NCBI GenBank assembly: GCA_022729285.1
Contig: JALDAI010000011.1
Span: 1-16,234 of the forward strand
Source: Candidatus Nanoanaerosalina archaeon
Lineage (GTDB): Archaea; Nanohalarchaeota; Nanosalinia; Nanosalinales; Nanoanaerosalinaceae
Length of the DNA: 16,234 bases
Direction of reading: 5' to 3'
The first letter of the stretch is position 1. Each line of letters starts with the position of its first letter. The translations under genes were made by a program, and so were the position numbers. Below are positions 14,426-16,234 of this stretch, piece by piece. The notes under the pieces are model-generated. The model had not been told where the DNA came from and ran no database searches. It saw only the letters and a list, made by a program, of their open reading frames with translations.

Positions 14426-14779
14426 TTATTTTCTTATAAGATAAACTCCAAAACCGGTGAAAATGAATGAAACGATAGCTACCGGTACTGAAGTACGGTA
14501 TATGTTTCTTACTAGTTTTATGTTATGGCTTACAAACTCTAATGTTGAAGCTGTCTGCCCTGCAAACTCAAAGCTTCCAATAAGCGGTAGATCCCCGATT
14601 TCTTCTAAGTCTCTCATTACTTGTATAACTGAATCGTATCTTTCTTCCTCTGCTAAACCATAAGCAACTTCTAACTCATCTTCTACAGGGTTTAGGTGTA
14701 TAAAAGATACAACTGAAAGTAGTAGAGATAATAAAAAGAAACCTGTTAAGAATCCTCCTAAAACTTTTTTATCAACCAT
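14426..14779 (-). CDS. Small hypothetical membrane protein, two TM helices
   Basis: 117-residue protein without recognised family. A basic start (MVDKK) precedes a TM helix (about 7-27); an acidic middle portion (about 32-65) with ELEVAYGLAEEERYDSV, which suggests a helical hairpin somewhat like tetratricopeptide sequence; then a second TM helix (about 95-115) ending in RK. Topology would put both ends in the cytoplasm and the middle outside. ATG 14779 is supported by a TATA box ATTATAAA about 27 bases upstream. It converges with the radical SAM gene across 15 bases holding the palindrome. Both that palindrome and its copy at 14851 flank this gene. Base use is similar to its neighbours. A protein-coding gene is likely, but function is unknown. 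Confidence 0.65.
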   Translation of the reverse strand: MVDKKVLGGFLTGFFLLSLLLSVVSFIHLNPVEDELEVAYGLAEEERYDSVIQVMRDLEEIGDLPLIGSFEFAGQTASTLEFVSHNIKLVRNIYRTSVPVAIVSFIFTGFGVYLIRK

Positions 14780-14802
14780 ATATAAATGAGTTAAAAGAAA
14801 GG

Positions 14803-14810
14803 TTTATAAT
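14803..14810 (-). promoter_or_regulatory. TATA box for the small membrane protein
   Basis: Minus-strand ATTATAAA is centred about 27 bases before ATG 14779 with no Shine-Dalgarno in between, so leaderless transcription is expected. Confidence 0.5.
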
Positions 14811-14850
14811 AATGTCTTAGATTTATAGGATAACGAGAAAATAAACTAGG

Positions 14851-14865
14851 TATAACGCTGTTATG
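14851..14865. repeat. Palindrome ATAACgctGTTAT, copy 2
   Basis: Shares 14 bases (14851-14864) with copy 1 at 14406. The palindrome is 5+3+5. It sits five bases past the stop codon of the minus-strand membrane protein, followed on that strand by T-rich sequence, so like copy 1 it is at a gene 3' end. Confidence 0.5.
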
Positions 14866-14869
14866 ATGA

Positions 14870-15553
14870 TTAGTCCATCTCAAATAACGTAGTTTTTATA
14901 CCATCGTAATGAAGCTTTTCTAAGACTTTGAATTTATTAAAGTATTTTTCGTCTATTGATCCTTGGTTTTCTTTTCTTATATATGCTAAAACGTCTGACT
15001 TCCTTATTACATATCTTAAATCTTTATTATCTATTTCTGTATTGTTTAGCCTATCTAGTTTTGTTATCTGTTTTTCTGGCAACTTTAAAGTGATAAAATT
15101 AGTTTCCTCAGGTATAAAACCTGTGGAAAATAGGTTTAAATGGTGCTCATAACGGTTTTTAAAAGCCGGCCAATTTTTAGGACTACTATCCTTTACAGAG
15201 CTATCTAATATCCTTCCTACTGTAGATTCTTTTACTGAATTAAGTTTTGAAAAAGTTCTTTGGTAATCATTGCTTTTAAAATACCTTATTTCGTTTTTAT
15301 AATGTCTTCCTTCATCGTCAAGAGATTCAGGTGTGTAGAAATTAGCATTTATCGAGATAAGAATGTTATTAATTAAGAAAACTGACACAAATAGTACTAA
15401 AACAACCTTTGCAGCAAGTTTTGAATTCTTTCTTATTTTTTGTGAAACAGTATCATAAATATGTGCGACTGTAATGGATAATGGGAAAATAACGGGTAAA
15501 AGGTGTATTGAGGGCTGTTCACCAAAAAAGTAGGAGTGTATTAATAATGGCAA
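14870..15553 (-). CDS. Polytopic membrane protein, C-terminal part (frame-shifted from the next entry)
   Basis: C-terminal part of a membrane protein that continues in another frame upstream. The reading frame is open from base 15619 (after TAG 15620-15622) down to the stop at 14870-14872. The only start codon is TTG 15553, with no promoter or Shine-Dalgarno, so an independent gene is unlikely. Visible features: a TM segment that actually begins before the TTG (GLVLSLIILPLLIHSYF), two more TM helices (about residues 18-34 and 47-68), and a soluble region of about 155 residues rich in K, N and D with no recognised domain. FGEQPSIHLLPVIFP is reminiscent of the loops in GT39-type membrane glycosyltransferases (GT-C fold), which is a weak resemblance only. 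Lower GC than the conserved genes to the left. Confidence 0.6.
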   Translation of the reverse strand: MPLLIHSYFFGEQPSIHLLPVIFPLSITVAHIYDTVSQKIRKNSKLAAKVVLVLFVSVFLINNILISINANFYTPESLDDEGRHYKNEIRYFKSNDYQRTFSKLNSVKESTVGRILDSSVKDSSPKNWPAFKNRYEHHLNLFSTGFIPEETNFITLKLPEKQITKLDRLNNTEIDNKDLRYVIRKSDVLAYIRKENQGSIDEKYFNKFKVLEKLHYDGIKTTLFEMD

Positions 15554-16234
15554 AATTATTAGAGAAAGAACTAACCCTTTTTTGTATTCTGGTTTTTTTG
15601 TAAAAACGGTAGGTGAAAACTAAAATTGAAGGGATAAATATGAAGATTAAAACCGGTAAAAACTGAACTCCAAGTCTATAAACATTTTGTGTTAAATAGT
15701 TTATGTCTAATTTTAAAATTTCAAAAAGGCAAACCTGCCAAGAAAGGCTTCTATCTAAACAAATCATTCCTTTTATCCTATCATAACCGGTTAAATAAGC
15801 TGTAATCGGGGCTAATAAAGAAATTAATATTATGTTTAGCTTGTTTTCTGATAAAATATCTATTGGCCTATACGGTTTTTTTAGAATGATGTAAGATAAC
15901 TGAAATATTATTAATGCAAGGACGTATATAGCGGAGTATTCTGCGAAGTTAAGTAATAAAAAAACTAATATTATAAACTTAATATTTTCTTTTTTATTTG
16001 TAAAATTATCGGTTTTCATTAAGAATAATGTTAGTAGAGGTAGAAAGGCTATACCGAAAAATTTATGGCTGAATGTTCTGTAGAAACCAAAGAATAAGGG
16101 TATGCTGGTTGATATAAAAACTGTTAATAGCCCTGTTTTTTTGTTAAATAGTTTTTTGGTAAGAGTATAACTAGATATAATAAAAATCGCTAAAAGTATA
16201 TGGTTTTGTATTAAAGCAACTTCCAGTGAAGGCT
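15519..16234 (-). CDS. Polytopic membrane protein, N-terminal/middle part (runs off right edge)
   Basis: Minus-strand frame open from the right edge to TGA at 15519. The first visible residues are PSLEVALIQNHILLAIFIIS, and an internal ATG at 16019 is not needed as a start since the frame continues without a stop to the window end. About six TM helices (for example GLLTVFISTSIPLFFGFY, IKFIILVFLLLNFAEY and FLPVLIFIFIPSILVF) are separated by short basic loops, one of which holds two cysteines (MICLDRSLSWQVC). The final stretch after YRFYKK is out of frame: losing one A in the A7 run (15593-15599) or in the A6 run (15578-15583) joins it to the C-terminal part. Possibly a GT-C type glycosyltransferase such as GT39, otherwise an unassigned membrane protein. 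Either a pseudogene or an assembly error. Confidence 0.6.
   Translation of the reverse strand, partial: PSLEVALIQNHILLAIFIISSYTLTKKLFNKKTGLLTVFISTSIPLFFGFYRTFSHKFFGIAFLPLLTLFLMKTDNFTNKKENIKFIILVFLLLNFAEYSAIYVLALIIFQLSYIILKKPYRPIDILSENKLNIILISLLAPITAYLTGYDRIKGMICLDRSLSWQVCLFEILKLDINYLTQNVYRLGVQFLPVLIFIFIPSILVFTYRFYKKTRIQKRVSSFSNNFAIINTLLLFW

Noticed and set aside
13010..16234. Element integrated at the tRNA-Thr gene
   Set aside because: The genes to the right are AT-rich and less conserved, but no second copy of the tRNA 3' end and no integrase are seen within the window.
1..16234. CRISPR array, insertion sequence or toxin-antitoxin pair
   Set aside because: No regularly spaced repeats, transposase-like sequence or small paired genes were found.

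Overview
The window is from a small, AT-rich archaeal genome. The archaeal markers are both subunits of the eukaryote-like clamp loader (RFC), ribosomal protein eL40, an AK6/Fap7-type adenylate kinase, FlaJ/TadC-type pilus membrane proteins, class III-like prepilin leaders, a tRNA interrupted after position 37, and TATA boxes placed so that several transcripts should be leaderless or nearly so. The compact layout, the large acidic surface proteins and the short divergent homologues suggest a DPANN-type archaeon. A halophilic member is possible, but the intracellular proteins are not extremely acidic, so no lineage is assigned.

Layout. (1) 1-6956, plus strand: a pilus or adhesin locus. It holds the end of one TadC/FlaJ-like membrane protein, a complete second one, a class III prepilin-like protein, and two large acidic secreted proteins, the last with DUF2341 and LamG-like domains. 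Genes three to five are 6 bp apart or overlap and look co-transcribed. (2) 6953-9620: rfcL and rfcS, both minus strand, separated by a plus-strand pilin. rfcL and that pilin diverge from a shared AT-rich promoter. (3) 9725-12732: an SDR-family sugar or lipid epimerase/dehydrogenase (minus) diverging from a B12-binding-type radical SAM enzyme (plus), which is followed with overlap by the AK6-type kinase. (4) 12780-13107: eL40, a GC-rich hairpin, and an intron-containing tRNA-Thr(GGU). (5) 13150-16234: more AT-rich and less conserved genes: a two-TM SHOCT protein, a radical SAM enzyme with a C-terminal cysteine cluster, a two-TM hypothetical protein, and a polytopic membrane protein that is split by a homopolymer frameshift and runs off the right edge.

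How the genes may work together: region 1 and the pilin at 8220 probably build a surface filament or adhesion apparatus. The ATPase, prepilin peptidase and start of the first TadC gene would lie left of the window. The two RFC subunits form the clamp loader for PCNA. The radical SAM/SDR pair may modify a lipid or sugar, but this is inference. No gap between genes exceeds 300 bases. The remaining gaps hold promoters, short T-tracts and the hairpins listed.
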